Part shown: positions 1 through 6,232 of the stretch, in pieces
Layout of the letters: every line of letters starts with the position of its first letter
Position numbering within the stretch: position 1 is the stretch's first letter
Source of the DNA: Pseudomonadota bacterium
Lineage (GTDB): Bacteria; Pseudomonadota; Alphaproteobacteria; UBA9655
DNA length: 7,712 nt
Reading direction: 5' to 3'
Assembly: GCA_021809225.1 (NCBI GenBank)
Contig: JAKBAL010000091.1
Coordinates: forward strand, 1 to 7,712
Notes under the pieces: model-generated
Told to the model about the DNA's origin: nothing
Seen by the model: the letters and a program-made list of their open reading frames with translations, nothing else
The model's database searches: none
Program-made: the position numbers and the translations under genes

Positions 1-218
1 CCGATCATGGAAATGCAGAAGTTATGTATGATGAAACGCTCCATTCTCCCCACACAGCTCACACCCTAAATCCCGTACCTTTTGTCTTGTTTAACGGCCC
101 GCAAGTGGTCCTTCATCCAGGAAAACTGAGTGATATTGCCCCAACGATTTTACAAATTTTGGGTATTAACAAACCGCCTTTCATGACGGGTATTTCCCTT
201 TTGGTATTAAAAGAATGA
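1..218 (+). CDS. gpmI: 2,3-bisphosphoglycerate-independent phosphoglycerate mutase, C-terminal end (5' truncated by window)
   Basis: This is the last 71 codons of cofactor-independent phosphoglycerate mutase, which interconverts 3- and 2-phosphoglycerate in cytosolic glycolysis/gluconeogenesis. The reading frame is open from the window edge, with the first full codon at position 3. It begins with Asp-His-Gly-Asn-Ala-Glu, the signature DHGNAE of the alkaline-phosphatase-fold metalloenzyme. In characterised iPGMs this Asp-His pair binds one Mn2+, and the His in the downstream T-A-H-T-L-N-P-V-P segment binds the other. The tail [13 protein letters not shown] is the usual family C-terminus. The stop at 216-218 overlaps the next gene's start as ATGA, so the two are very probably co-transcribed and translationally coupled. 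The last residues (LLVLKE) run slightly past the typical GxSLL ending. The identification is secure, but most of the protein lies outside the window. Confidence 0.93.
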   Translation, partial: DHGNAEVMYDETLHSPHTAHTLNPVPFVLFNGPQVVLHPGKLSDIAPTILQILGINKPPFMTGISLLVLKE

Positions 219-1219
219 ATAAGTATTTCTTATTTCTCGTATTTTTCCTTTGGGAATTACCCTCAAGAGCAGAAGAGGCCCCCCTGGATGAACTTCACCA
301 GCAAAAAACTGATCTTTTTCTTGAGAAACAACGCCTTTTAGGTGAGGTCGCTGCTCTTGAAAGAACCTTGCGCGACCTTTCAGTTACAAATGAAGAGAAA
401 AAAGCAACACTTACTCACCATCGGGAAGAGATTGCTAAAAAACTTCCGCTTGTTGCACGTCTTGGACGTGCGAATCCACTCCGTATTTTGGTAGATTCTA
501 AATCGGGTCTAAATACACTGCGGAGTATCATCTTAGTTCGCGCTTTTATGTCTTCCCTTAACCTGCAGCTACAAAACATCCAAGCAGAGCTCAATGAAGT
601 TTCAGCCCTTTCCAATGACTTAGAGGTAAAGGCCCAATCCCTTGCTCAGCTTCTTCAGGGTATTGAATTCCAGCAAGCCCAGCTTGCAATTTTAGGAAGC
701 CAAAAAATAGAAGATGTTAAGAGAGGTGAACTAGATCGCCTTAAGGATGTAGAAGATGTCAACACTCTCCTAAATGAAAGTCGGGCCGCTTTTTCTAAAA
801 AAGGACAGGCGGCAACAACTGCGGCGGTAGAAAAGGGGTTACCCTTCCGTTGGCTTGAGCGCCCAGTTGTAGGCAAAATTGTTAAAGATCCGGTCCTCCA
901 AAAGAAATTTAGCCCCAATGGTCAAGGGATCATTTTTGAAACGCCAAAGAATGCTGAAGTCTTAGCTCCCTCCAAGGGAACTGTCGTTTTTAAAGGGCCT
1001 TTCCGATCTCAAGGGGACATTTTGATCCTTGATCATGGAGAGAAAGTCTATACAGTTTTCATGGGCATGCATAAAATTGATGCAGAAGTTGGACAAAACG
1101 TATATGCTGGTGAGAAGTTAGGAATGATGGCAGGGTATGGGGCTAAGCCTCCAACGCTTTATTTAGAGTTAAGGCAAAAGGGTAAAGCAATTGACCCTAA
1201 GCCATATTTTGCTGAATAA
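215..1219 (+). CDS. envC: EnvC-like murein hydrolase activator (coiled coil + degenerate LytM/M23 domain)
   Basis: This is a 334-residue periplasmic protein of the EnvC/NlpD group, which activates N-acetylmuramoyl-L-alanine amidases at the division site. Residues 1-19 form a signal peptide ending S-R-A. Two heptad-rich helical stretches follow (about 24-78 and 112-195), matching the EnvC coiled coil. Residues about 219-334 form the LytM domain, with [24 protein letters not shown] and L-Y-L-E-L-R followed by D-P-K-P-Y. The zinc ligands of active M23 enzymes are absent: the H-x-x-x-D position reads Q-G-I-I-F, and the HxH His before the F/LELR-type strand is Tyr (LYLELR). It is therefore most likely a non-catalytic activator. 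No strong Shine-Dalgarno precedes ATG 215; the ATGA overlap with gpmI suggests reinitiation. Its cognate amidase is not in the window. Confidence 0.85.
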   Translation: MNKYFLFLVFFLWELPSRAEEAPLDELHQQKTDLFLEKQRLLGEVAALERTLRDLSVTNEEKKATLTHHREEIAKKLPLVARLGRANPLRILVDSKSGLNTLRSIILVRAFMSSLNLQLQNIQAELNEVSALSNDLEVKAQSLAQLLQGIEFQQAQLAILGSQKIEDVKRGELDRLKDVEDVNTLLNESRAAFSKKGQAATTAAVEKGLPFRWLERPVVGKIVKDPVLQKKFSPNGQGIIFETPKNAEVLAPSKGTVVFKGPFRSQGDILILDHGEKVYTVFMGMHKIDAEVGQNVYAGEKLGMMAGYGAKPPTLYLELRQKGKAIDPKPYFAE

Positions 1220-1233
1220 ATAAGGAGTAATCA

Positions 1234-2622
1234 ATGACCTCTAAAACCTTGAGTTTATTTTGTTTTGTTCTTTTATCAACAGTTGCTGTTACCAGCTTTT
1301 ATTCAGCTGCTCAACCGCAAGAAAAGACAAAAGTAGCTCCTTCGAAGGAAAAAACGCCTCCTGATTCTCAGTTAAATTCCCATATGTTTGATAATATTCT
1401 TGAGCGCATTAAGGAAGAATATGTCGAAGAAGTTACGGATGATAAACTGCTTGCAGGTGCCCTTAATGGTATGTTGGCCGCTCTTGACCCCCACTCCGCC
1501 TATCTTGACCCAAAGAGTTTTGAAGAATTAAAAATCAAAACCAAGGCTGAATACGGGGGATTAGGGATGGAAGTCACCATGGAAAATGGGCTTGTTAAAA
1601 TTATTTCCCCTATAGACGATACCCCCGCTCAAAAGAGCGGTCTTCAATCCGGTGACCTTATTGTTGCTATTGATAAAAAACCTATCACGGGAATGACATT
1701 GAATGAGGCCGTTGAATTGCTCCGCGGAAAGGCTGGAACTCCAGTCCGATTACATATTAAACGAGAAGGAAAAGACGTTTTTGAAAAAACGTTGACCCGA
1801 GAAAACATACACGTGAAAGCCGTCAAATGGCATACCGTAGAAAATGTAGGATACATTCGGATTGCGACATTTAATGAGAGCACGACGCCTCTATTAAAAG
1901 AAGCCGTGGCAGATATTCAGAAAAAATTAGGAAATAAGCTTGAAGGCTACGTTCTCGATGTGCGTAATGATCCTGGTGGACTTTTAGATGTCGCCATCAG
2001 TGCTTCTGATCTCTTCCTTACCAAAGGAGAGGAAATTGTCTCTACCCGTGGCCGAAGTCAAAAGATGGACGAGCGTGCTTACGCCGATAGCTCTGATATT
2101 ACGAATGGGGTTCCTATTGTTGTTTTAATTAACGGAGGGTCAGCCTCAGCCTCTGAAATTCTAGCTGGCGCCCTTCAAGATAATCACCGCGCTTTGGTGG
2201 TCGGAACGAAATCCTTTGGCAAAGGCTCTGTTCAACTTGTTATGCCGCTTACAAATGGGGGAGCCATCACTCTTACGACGGCACGGTACTATACGCCATC
2301 TGGTCGCTCCATTCAAGCCAAAGGCATTGAGCCTGACATCGTGATTGACCAAGTTCAAAGCAAGCTTGAAAAAATCGATGAAAGTGATTTCATCCGAGAG
2401 AAAGATTTTATCGGAGCCCTCGACATTCCTAAAGAGAAAAAGCCAGAACCGCCTTCTGATAAAGAAAAAACGGGCACTGAAAAGGAAAAAAAGGAAATTG
2501 ATTCATTAGATCCTGATAAAGAAAAGAAGAAAAAAGAAGTTGAAGACTATCAGTTAATGCGGGCCGTCGACATTGTTCGCACAATGGCCATTACGCAACG
2601 ATATGATAAGCAACACAAGTAG
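1234..2622 (+). CDS. ctpA: C-terminal processing peptidase, S41 family (CtpA/Prc type)
   Basis: This is a 462-residue periplasmic PDZ-serine protease of the tail-specific (CtpA) family, which trims or degrades envelope proteins from their C-termini. Residues 1-27 are a signal peptide or N-terminal anchor. A short helical region contains the family motif A-L-D-P-H-S-A-Y-L-D-P (83-93). A PDZ domain spans about 105-190 (Y-G-G-L-G-M-E-V, then S-G-L-Q-S-G-D-L-I). The S41 core follows, with L-D-V-R-N-D-P-G-G-L-L at 241-251. The catalytic dyad can be placed by motif as Ser305 (in S-A-S-A-S-E) and Lys330 (in F-G-K-G), 25 residues apart as in Prc and plant CtpA, with Gln334 also conserved. Residues about 400-438 are a Lys/Glu-rich low-complexity insert before the C-terminal helix. 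A good AAGGAG site (1222-1227) lies 6 nt before the ATG, 14 nt after envC, so the genes share an operon. Confidence 0.93.
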   Translation: MTSKTLSLFCFVLLSTVAVTSFYSAAQPQEKTKVAPSKEKTPPDSQLNSHMFDNILERIKEEYVEEVTDDKLLAGALNGMLAALDPHSAYLDPKSFEELKIKTKAEYGGLGMEVTMENGLVKIISPIDDTPAQKSGLQSGDLIVAIDKKPITGMTLNEAVELLRGKAGTPVRLHIKREGKDVFEKTLTRENIHVKAVKWHTVENVGYIRIATFNESTTPLLKEAVADIQKKLGNKLEGYVLDVRNDPGGLLDVAISASDLFLTKGEEIVSTRGRSQKMDERAYADSSDITNGVPIVVLINGGSASASEILAGALQDNHRALVVGTKSFGKGSVQLVMPLTNGGAITLTTARYYTPSGRSIQAKGIEPDIVIDQVQSKLEKIDESDFIREKDFIGALDIPKEKKPEPPSDKEKTGTEKEKKEIDSLDPDKEKKKKEVEDYQLMRAVDIVRTMAITQRYDKQHK

Positions 2623-2627
2623 TCTAA

Positions 2628-2664
2628 CATCCCTCCCCCCCCTTCTCTGTTGGGGGGAGGGATG
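2628..2664 (+). terminator. GC-rich stem-loop after ctpA, possible transcription end
   Basis: A perfect 13-bp inverted repeat starts 5 nt after the ctpA stop. The left arm is 2628-2640 (CATCCCTCCCCCC), the right arm 2652-2664, and the loop 11 nt. The position suits the end of the gpmI-envC-ctpA operon. No T-tract follows the right arm (ATGATGATTGAG), so it is not a textbook intrinsic terminator. It may instead be a stem that protects the 3' end of the mRNA, or a dispersed repeat. Confidence 0.5.
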
Positions 2665-2868
2665 ATGATGATTGAGCTCTCTTCTTTCATCTGTTTATAG
2701 GATGGACTTGGCATAGATCACAACACGGTTAGCCCGACCAAAATGTCTAGTACTCTAAATTTTAAGTGATGCACCACTTATCTGACTTCTTCCAGGATGA
2801 CGCAACGAGGTAATGATTCGTTGTTTCATGGCTGCACCACTAGTGTTCGAGAATCTCGGACCAATCGC
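2665..2868. other. Intergenic region without a recognisable gene; short palindromes and a repeated 9-mer
   Basis: This is about 200 nt between the ctpA stem-loop and the ald stop codon. I find no open frame with a credible start, ribosome site or family motif. Visible structure: a 16-nt palindrome with one mismatched pair at 2764-2779 (AAGTGATGCACCACTT); the 9-mer TGCACCACT at 2770-2778 and again at 2833-2841; the 8-nt palindrome CACTAGTG at 2838-2845; and CGAGAATCTCG at about 2849-2859. It lies between two inward-facing transcription units, so it should hold the 3' ends of both. No stem with a T-run is apparent for ald. Confidence 0.4.
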
Positions 2869-3996
2869 CTATGCTGCTCGATCCCTCAAAAGAGCTTTAG
2901 GATCATCATATGGATATCCCAAATCATGAGCAACCGCTTCATAGGTGATATGACCACGATAAACATTAAGTCCTTCCATTAGATAAGGGTCATCAAGAAG
3001 AGCCTTTTGATAGCCTTTCCCCGCAAGCGCCAACACGAAAGGAAGGGTTGCATTATTAAGAGCAAAGGCAGATGTGCGCGCGACTCCCCCCGGCATATTG
3101 GTGACACAATAGTGGACAACCCCATGTTCAATATAGGTAGGATGGGTGAAAGTTGTGGGACGACTGGTTTCAAAGCATCCTCCTTGATCAATCGCAACAT
3201 CCACCAGAACAGATCCCTTTCGCATTTTTTTAACCATGGCTTCAGAAACAAGTTTCGGCGCTGCAGCCCCGGGAACAAGAACTGCTCCAATCACAAGGTC
3301 GGAATCCACAACACATTGTTCAATGGTTTCAAAGCTTGAATAGAGAGTTCCTAGCTTCCCTCCAAACAACAGATCCAGTTCGCTCAAACGATAAATAGAC
3401 TTATCAATAATCGTTACGTGAGCCCCAAGACCCATCGCCATACGGGCCGCACTCGTTCCAACAATGCCGCCGCCGATAATCGTAACTTTTGCAGGTTTGA
3501 CTCCCGGCACTCCACCCAACAAAATGCCTGCTCCTCCCTTTTCTTTTTCCAGGCAGTGGGCGCCAACTTGAATAGACATACGCCCTGCAACCTCACTAGA
3601 TGGCATCAAAAGAGGCAGCCCCCCTCTTGGAGAGGTTACCGTGTCATAAGCAATGGCAATACAGCCTGAATCGATGAGCGCCTTTGCTTGGTCAGGATCG
3701 GCTGCAAGGTGAAGATAGGTAAAAAGAATCTGTCCTGAGGACAGAAGTTTGCATTCATTCGGCTGGGGCTCCTTGACTTTGACGATCATGTCCGCTGCTC
3801 CAAAAACCTCCTCAGGGGTTGCAACAATAACCGCCCCTGCAGCTTCATAATCCGCATCACTCATCCCGATCCCAAGACCAGCATTTGTTTCGACAAAAAC
3901 CTGATGGCCATTATGAATAAGCTCACGCACTGAGGATGGGACAAGTCCTACCCGATATTCATGGTTTTTAACTTCTTTAGGGACACCAATTCTCAT
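2869..3996 (-). CDS. ald: L-alanine dehydrogenase (NAD+)
   Basis: Cytosolic alanine dehydrogenase interconverts L-alanine + NAD+ + water with pyruvate + ammonia + NADH. At 375 residues it has the family's full length. The N-terminus [16 protein letters not shown] is diagnostic. Residues known from characterised Ald enzymes fall at their usual numbers: Arg15 and Lys75 (pyruvate contacts), His96 (catalytic, in L-H-L-A-A-D) and Asp270 (in V-A-I-D-Q-G-G). The Rossmann glycine motif is at 175-180 (G-G-G-I-V-G), with Asp198 placed to bind the NAD ribose. The C-terminal segment [14 protein letters not shown] also fits. The start ATG (3994-3996) has GGAGA 7 nt upstream (4004-4008 on the + strand). 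It is monocistronic and divergent from the CBS-domain gene. A PntA-like transhydrogenase is excluded by length and by the complete Ald catalytic set. Confidence 0.96.
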   Translation of the reverse strand: MRIGVPKEVKNHEYRVGLVPSSVRELIHNGHQVFVETNAGLGIGMSDADYEAAGAVIVATPEEVFGAADMIVKVKEPQPNECKLLSSGQILFTYLHLAADPDQAKALIDSGCIAIAYDTVTSPRGGLPLLMPSSEVAGRMSIQVGAHCLEKEKGGAGILLGGVPGVKPAKVTIIGGGIVGTSAARMAMGLGAHVTIIDKSIYRLSELDLLFGGKLGTLYSSFETIEQCVVDSDLVIGAVLVPGAAAPKLVSEAMVKKMRKGSVLVDVAIDQGGCFETSRPTTFTHPTYIEHGVVHYCVTNMPGGVARTSAFALNNATLPFVLALAGKGYQKALLDDPYLMEGLNVYRGHITYEAVAHDLGYPYDDPKALLRDRAA

Positions 3997-4023
3997 TTAA
4001 ATTTCTCCATTAATTGTATGTAT

Positions 4024-4053
4024 GCTGTACCAAGGTGTGCCTTAAAGTGTCAA
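4024..4053 (-). promoter_or_regulatory. Candidate sigma70-type promoter for ald
   Basis: On the minus strand a perfect TTGACA (4048-4053) is followed after 18 nt by TACAGC (4024-4029). The -10 match is poor (3 of 6), but TG one base upstream of it (TGG-TACAGC) gives an extended -10 form. It lies 28 nt from the ald start codon. An AAGG-TGTG-CCTT dyad sits in the spacer. This is prediction from sequence only. Confidence 0.35.
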
Positions 4054-4076
4054 GAAAAGTGTTATCCCATTTCCCA

Positions 4077-4105
4077 GTGACAAACTTCTATTCAAAAGGT
4101 AAGAT
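4077..4105 (+). promoter_or_regulatory. Candidate sigma70-type promoter for the DUF21/CBS gene
   Basis: GTGACA (4077-4082, 5 of 6 to TTGACA) is separated by exactly 17 nt from TAAGAT (4100-4105, 4 of 6 to TATAAT). It would start a transcript about 20 nt before the ATG at 4134. The ald -35 lies 23 nt away on the other strand, so the two divergent promoters do not overlap but could share a regulator. Confidence 0.4.
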
Positions 4106-4133
4106 TTAAAGTCAAATAAAACTTGGGGAAACC

Positions 4134-5438
4134 ATGGTCCTATTTTATTATATTTTGTCTCTGATCGCCGTATTTGTTTTTATCCTTTTATCCGCTCTTT
4201 GCGCCGCTTCTGAAGCTGCTGTTTTAGCCGCATCTCGTGTGCGACTTTATCATTTAGCAAAAAAGGGAAATGCTAAGGCTTCTATCATCCTAAATTTGCA
4301 AGCCCATATTGGGGGATTTATAAGTTCGATTCTTCTTTTGAATACATGGTTTAATACGCTTGTGACGGCTTTGGTTACAGGCATTTTAACTTATCTTTTT
4401 GGGGCTGTGGGTGCTCTTTATGCAGCCATTGGCATGGGAGTTCTGATCACTGTTTATGGAGAAGTCCTTCCCAAAATGTATGTTTATACGTGCCCAGATC
4501 GTGTAGCCATTGCTTTCGCTCCTTTTTTTAAGCCTCTTCTCGTGCTTATGACGCCCTTAACAAAAACCATTAATTTTTTAGCCCAAGGGTCACTACGCTT
4601 TTTGGGTATTAAAATTGAACATGACTTATCTGAAGGTGCCTCAGCAGAAGAACTACGGGGAGCTATAGAGCTCCACGTCGGTTCTTCAAGTGAGGAACGA
4701 TCAATGTTACGAAGCATCTTGGATTTAACGGCCGTTGAGGTCACCGAGGTCATGCGCCACCGAAAAACCATGTTTATGATTAACTTGGATTTACCTAATC
4801 AAAAGATTGTCGATCATGTTTTGAAGGCGTCTTATACACGTATTCCCATATGGCAAGAAAACCCTGAAAATATTGTTGGTATTCTCCATGCAAAGGACTT
4901 GCTAAGAGCCGTACAGGCCCATAAGGGAGACTTGGAAAAGCTCAATATTAAAAAAATTGCAAGCCCCCCTTGGTTTATTCCTGAAACCACAACTCTTTTC
5001 TCTCAACTTTCTGCCTTTCGCGAGAGGCACGAACATCTTGCGTTTGTTATTGATGAGTATGGCGATCTTCAAGGAATGATTACGCTTGAAGATATTTTAG
5101 AAGAAATCGTTGGTGAAATTGTGGATGAACACGATGTGGAAATCCCTGGCGTAAGAATCACTGCAGATGGAACATATGTGATTGATGGAACGGTCACGAT
5201 CCGAGATTTAAACCGGCAGTTTAGTTGGAATTTACCGGATGACCATGCGGCAACATTAGCCGGCTTGGTATTGCATGAAACACGGGAAATTCCAGAAGGC
5301 GGCCAATCTTTTATGATCCAGGGTTTTAGAATGGAAATTCTTCGTCGTCTCCGACAACAAATTACGCTCGTTCGATTGACTCCCCCGCTTCCTCAGGAGA
5401 AAGAACCTTCAAAGAAAGGGCGTGAACCCCGTTCTTAA
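4134..5438 (+). CDS. Hemolysin C/CorB-type membrane protein (DUF21/CNNM + CBS pair + CorC_HlyC)
   Basis: This 434-residue inner-membrane protein belongs to the CNNM/CorB/YfjD family, linked to Mg2+/Co2+ transport or resistance; "hemolysin" is a historical label. The DUF21 domain covers about 1-185. It has hydrophobic segments near 3-22, 60-90, 91-110 and 122-150, and the family motifs A-A-S-E-A-A (24-29) and Y-G-E-V-L-P-K (108-114). Two CBS motifs follow, at about 200-262 and 272-332. The second ends in the typical V-I-D-E-Y-G-D-L-Q-G-M-I-T-L-E-D. Residues about 343-416 form the CorC_HlyC domain. The last ~18 residues are a polar tail (PLPQEKEPSKKGREPRS) that overlaps the convergent bolA. A GGGG(A) ribosome site at 4125-4128 supports the start. 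Presence of DUF21 separates it from soluble CorC. Substrate specificity cannot be told from sequence. Confidence 0.9.
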   Translation: MVLFYYILSLIAVFVFILLSALCAASEAAVLAASRVRLYHLAKKGNAKASIILNLQAHIGGFISSILLLNTWFNTLVTALVTGILTYLFGAVGALYAAIGMGVLITVYGEVLPKMYVYTCPDRVAIAFAPFFKPLLVLMTPLTKTINFLAQGSLRFLGIKIEHDLSEGASAEELRGAIELHVGSSSEERSMLRSILDLTAVEVTEVMRHRKTMFMINLDLPNQKIVDHVLKASYTRIPIWQENPENIVGILHAKDLLRAVQAHKGDLEKLNIKKIASPPWFIPETTTLFSQLSAFRERHEHLAFVIDEYGDLQGMITLEDILEEIVGEIVDEHDVEIPGVRITADGTYVIDGTVTIRDLNRQFSWNLPDDHAATLAGLVLHETREIPEGGQSFMIQGFRMEILRRLRQQITLVRLTPPLPQEKEPSKKGREPRS

Positions 5439-5652
5439 GCTCTTCTTCAAGGCAGGCATAAATCTTTTGATGGCGTTGAATTCGGCTAAGACCTAGAAAA
5501 GCAGAAGAAACGATTGTCACGTGAAAATGACTTTCTCCTCCCGGCTTATAACCTCCATGACCAACATGAAGATGGGACTCATCCTCGACCTTTAAATAGA
5601 TCGGAGAAAAAGCATCGCATAACTTGGATTCAATATGGGTTTTTAAACTCAT
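5362..5652 (-). CDS. bolA: BolA family protein
   Basis: This is a small cytosolic BolA protein of 96 residues. Family members partner with monothiol glutaredoxins in Fe-S cluster handling, and some bind DNA and affect morphology and stress responses. Conserved features in order: S-H-L-H-V-G-H (26-32), the G-G-E-S-H-F-H-V strand (38-45), I-V-S-S-A-F-L-G-L-S-R, the invariant His61 in Q-R-H-Q-K-I-Y, and H-A-L-S-L-K (77-82). The HxGH and GGExHF motifs point to the BolA branch rather than IbaG/YrbA. Roughly 14 residues extend past the HALSLK strand. The start is set by AAAGG (5658-5662 on +) 5 nt before the ATG. Its 3' end overlaps the convergent membrane-protein gene by 77 nt. No glutaredoxin gene is nearby. 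Confidence 0.93.
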   Translation of the reverse strand: MSLKTHIESKLCDAFSPIYLKVEDESHLHVGHGGYKPGGESHFHVTIVSSAFLGLSRIQRHQKIYACLEEELKNGVHALSLKVLSPEEAGESIERA

Positions 5653-5672
5653 CGACGCCTTTCTTCACACTC

Positions 5673-5700
5673 AGGATAAGTGAATTAAATCACTTATCCT
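5673..5700. repeat. Perfect 11-bp stem-loop upstream of bolA
   Basis: Arms 5673-5683 (AGGATAAGTGA) and 5690-5700 are exact reverse complements around a 6-nt AT loop. It lies 20 nt upstream of the bolA start and downstream of the cysteine-rich gene, which reads the same way. No T-run follows on either strand, so an operator or an RNA processing stem is as likely as a terminator. Confidence 0.5.
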
Positions 5701-5708
5701 AAATGTAT

Positions 5709-5734
5709 TCATTCTCTCATAGAAGAGAGAATGA
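5709..5734 (-). repeat. Perfect 10-bp stem-loop after the cysteine-rich gene
   Basis: Arms 5709-5718 (TCATTCTCTC) and 5725-5734 are exact reverse complements around a 6-nt loop. The stem begins 8 nt after the stop of the minus-strand cysteine-rich gene, the place expected for a terminator. The sequence after it (ATACATTT on the minus strand) is only weakly T-rich. It is followed 8 nt later by the second stem at 5673-5700. Confidence 0.5.
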
Positions 5735-5742
5735 TTAGAAGC

Positions 5743-6051
5743 TTAATGACATGTGTTGGTCATGTGGTCACATGTCTGTCCGACTGCGCAACAGTTTGTT
5801 CCACAGGTTTGTGAATGACCGCAACATGTTCCTGAAGCAGGATTAATACATTGCTTATCAGCTGGACAGCAACTCATTCCGGCACAATTATTTGCTGGAG
5901 AACAGCACATTGCCGCTACACATGTATCAGGAGCGTGACAGTCATGATCAGTGGTACAATGTTGTGCGATAGCCCCTGATCCCCAAAAAAACATACTAAA
6001 AAATAAAATTGCACACATTTTTTTTATTACTTGAATTGAATTTAGTTTCAT
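5743..6051 (-). CDS. Small secreted cysteine-rich protein, function unknown
   Basis: I do not recognise a characterised family. The 102-residue product has a clear signal peptide (two Lys at 10-11, a hydrophobic core about 13-24, likely cleavage after A-I-A at 29). About 73 mature residues carry 16 cysteines. From Cys32 the spacing is C-x5-C-x5-C-x4-CC-x5-C-x4-CC-x5-C-x7-CC-x5-C-x3-CC-x5-C-x6-C, so the second part is four copies of a CC-x5-C unit. The mature part has few hydrophobic residues and reads as a disulfide-stabilised or metal-binding protein. The pattern loosely recalls eukaryote-like Cys-rich modules (granulin, Dickkopf-N or STIG1-like). That is resemblance, not homology shown. Start support: AAGGAG (6062-6067 on +) 10 nt before the ATG. 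It is flanked by stem-loops and a candidate operator, so it is probably its own transcription unit. The even Cys count fits full pairing in an oxidising compartment. Confidence 0.75.
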   Translation of the reverse strand: MKLNSIQVIKKMCAILFFSMFFWGSGAIAQHCTTDHDCHAPDTCVAAMCCSPANNCAGMSCCPADKQCINPASGTCCGHSQTCGTNCCAVGQTCDHMTNTCH

Positions 6052-6081
6052 AGTTGTGGTTCTCCTTTTATTTTGTTATTA

Positions 6082-6106
6082 ATTTTAGGTAAACTGTTTA
6101 CCAAAA
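6082..6106 (-). promoter_or_regulatory. Palindromic operator candidate with adjoining -10 hexamer, upstream of the cysteine-rich gene
   Basis: GGTAAAC-T-GTTTACC (6088-6102) is a perfect 7+7 palindrome, extended by TTT/AAA outside one mismatch (6084-6106). On the minus strand it directly abuts TAAAAT (6082-6087 on +, 5 of 6 to the -10 consensus), 30 nt before the start codon. The palindrome would fill the -35/-10 spacer, a classic repressor or MerR-like position. The -35 at 17 nt (TTTCTT) is weak. No regulator gene is present to name. Confidence 0.45.
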
Positions 6107-6232
6107 GAAATCACCTCTTAATAAGAAAAATAAACACATACAGTCATTTATAACACAAAAAACCAATTTTAGAAAGATGTAAAAGAAGGATTCAAATAAC
6201 ACCATTTAACATAAATTATTATGTCCAGCAGC
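6107..6232. other. AT-rich spacer between tpiA and the cysteine-rich gene
   Basis: This is about 125 nt of strongly AT-rich DNA with no open frame of interest. A weak AT-only dyad, ACATAA/TTATGT (6209-6214 and 6219-6224), lies 8 nt beyond the tpiA stop, but no clear T-tract follows. The rest presumably holds upstream promoter sequence for the cysteine-rich gene. Confidence 0.4.

Noticed and set aside
869..1216. Active M23 peptidase reading of the LytM domain
   Set aside because: The zinc-binding histidines and aspartate are not present at the aligned motif positions.
2755..2829. Minus-strand frame of 24 codons starting M-K-Q-R-I-I-T-S-L-R-H-P-G
   Set aside because: It is very short, has no convincing ribosome site or family signal, and reads like translated repeat DNA.
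2843..2860. GTTCGAGAATC resembling a tRNA T-loop
   Set aside because: The flanking bases do not form a T-stem, and no acceptor or anticodon arm could be found on either side.
2979..3339. Open frames of about 100 codons on both strands inside ald
   Set aside because: They are shadows of the strongly supported alanine dehydrogenase frame and lack motifs of their own.
4484..4771. 95-codon minus-strand frame inside the CBS-domain gene
   Set aside because: The opposite strand carries conserved DUF21 and linker sequence; the antisense frame shows no domain.
5514..5702. Plus-strand frame of 62 codons over bolA
   Set aside because: It is antisense to conserved BolA motifs and ends within the stem-loop region.
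6209..6224. AT-only hairpin after tpiA as terminator
   Set aside because: The 6-bp all-but-AT stem is weak and no T-run follows on the minus strand.
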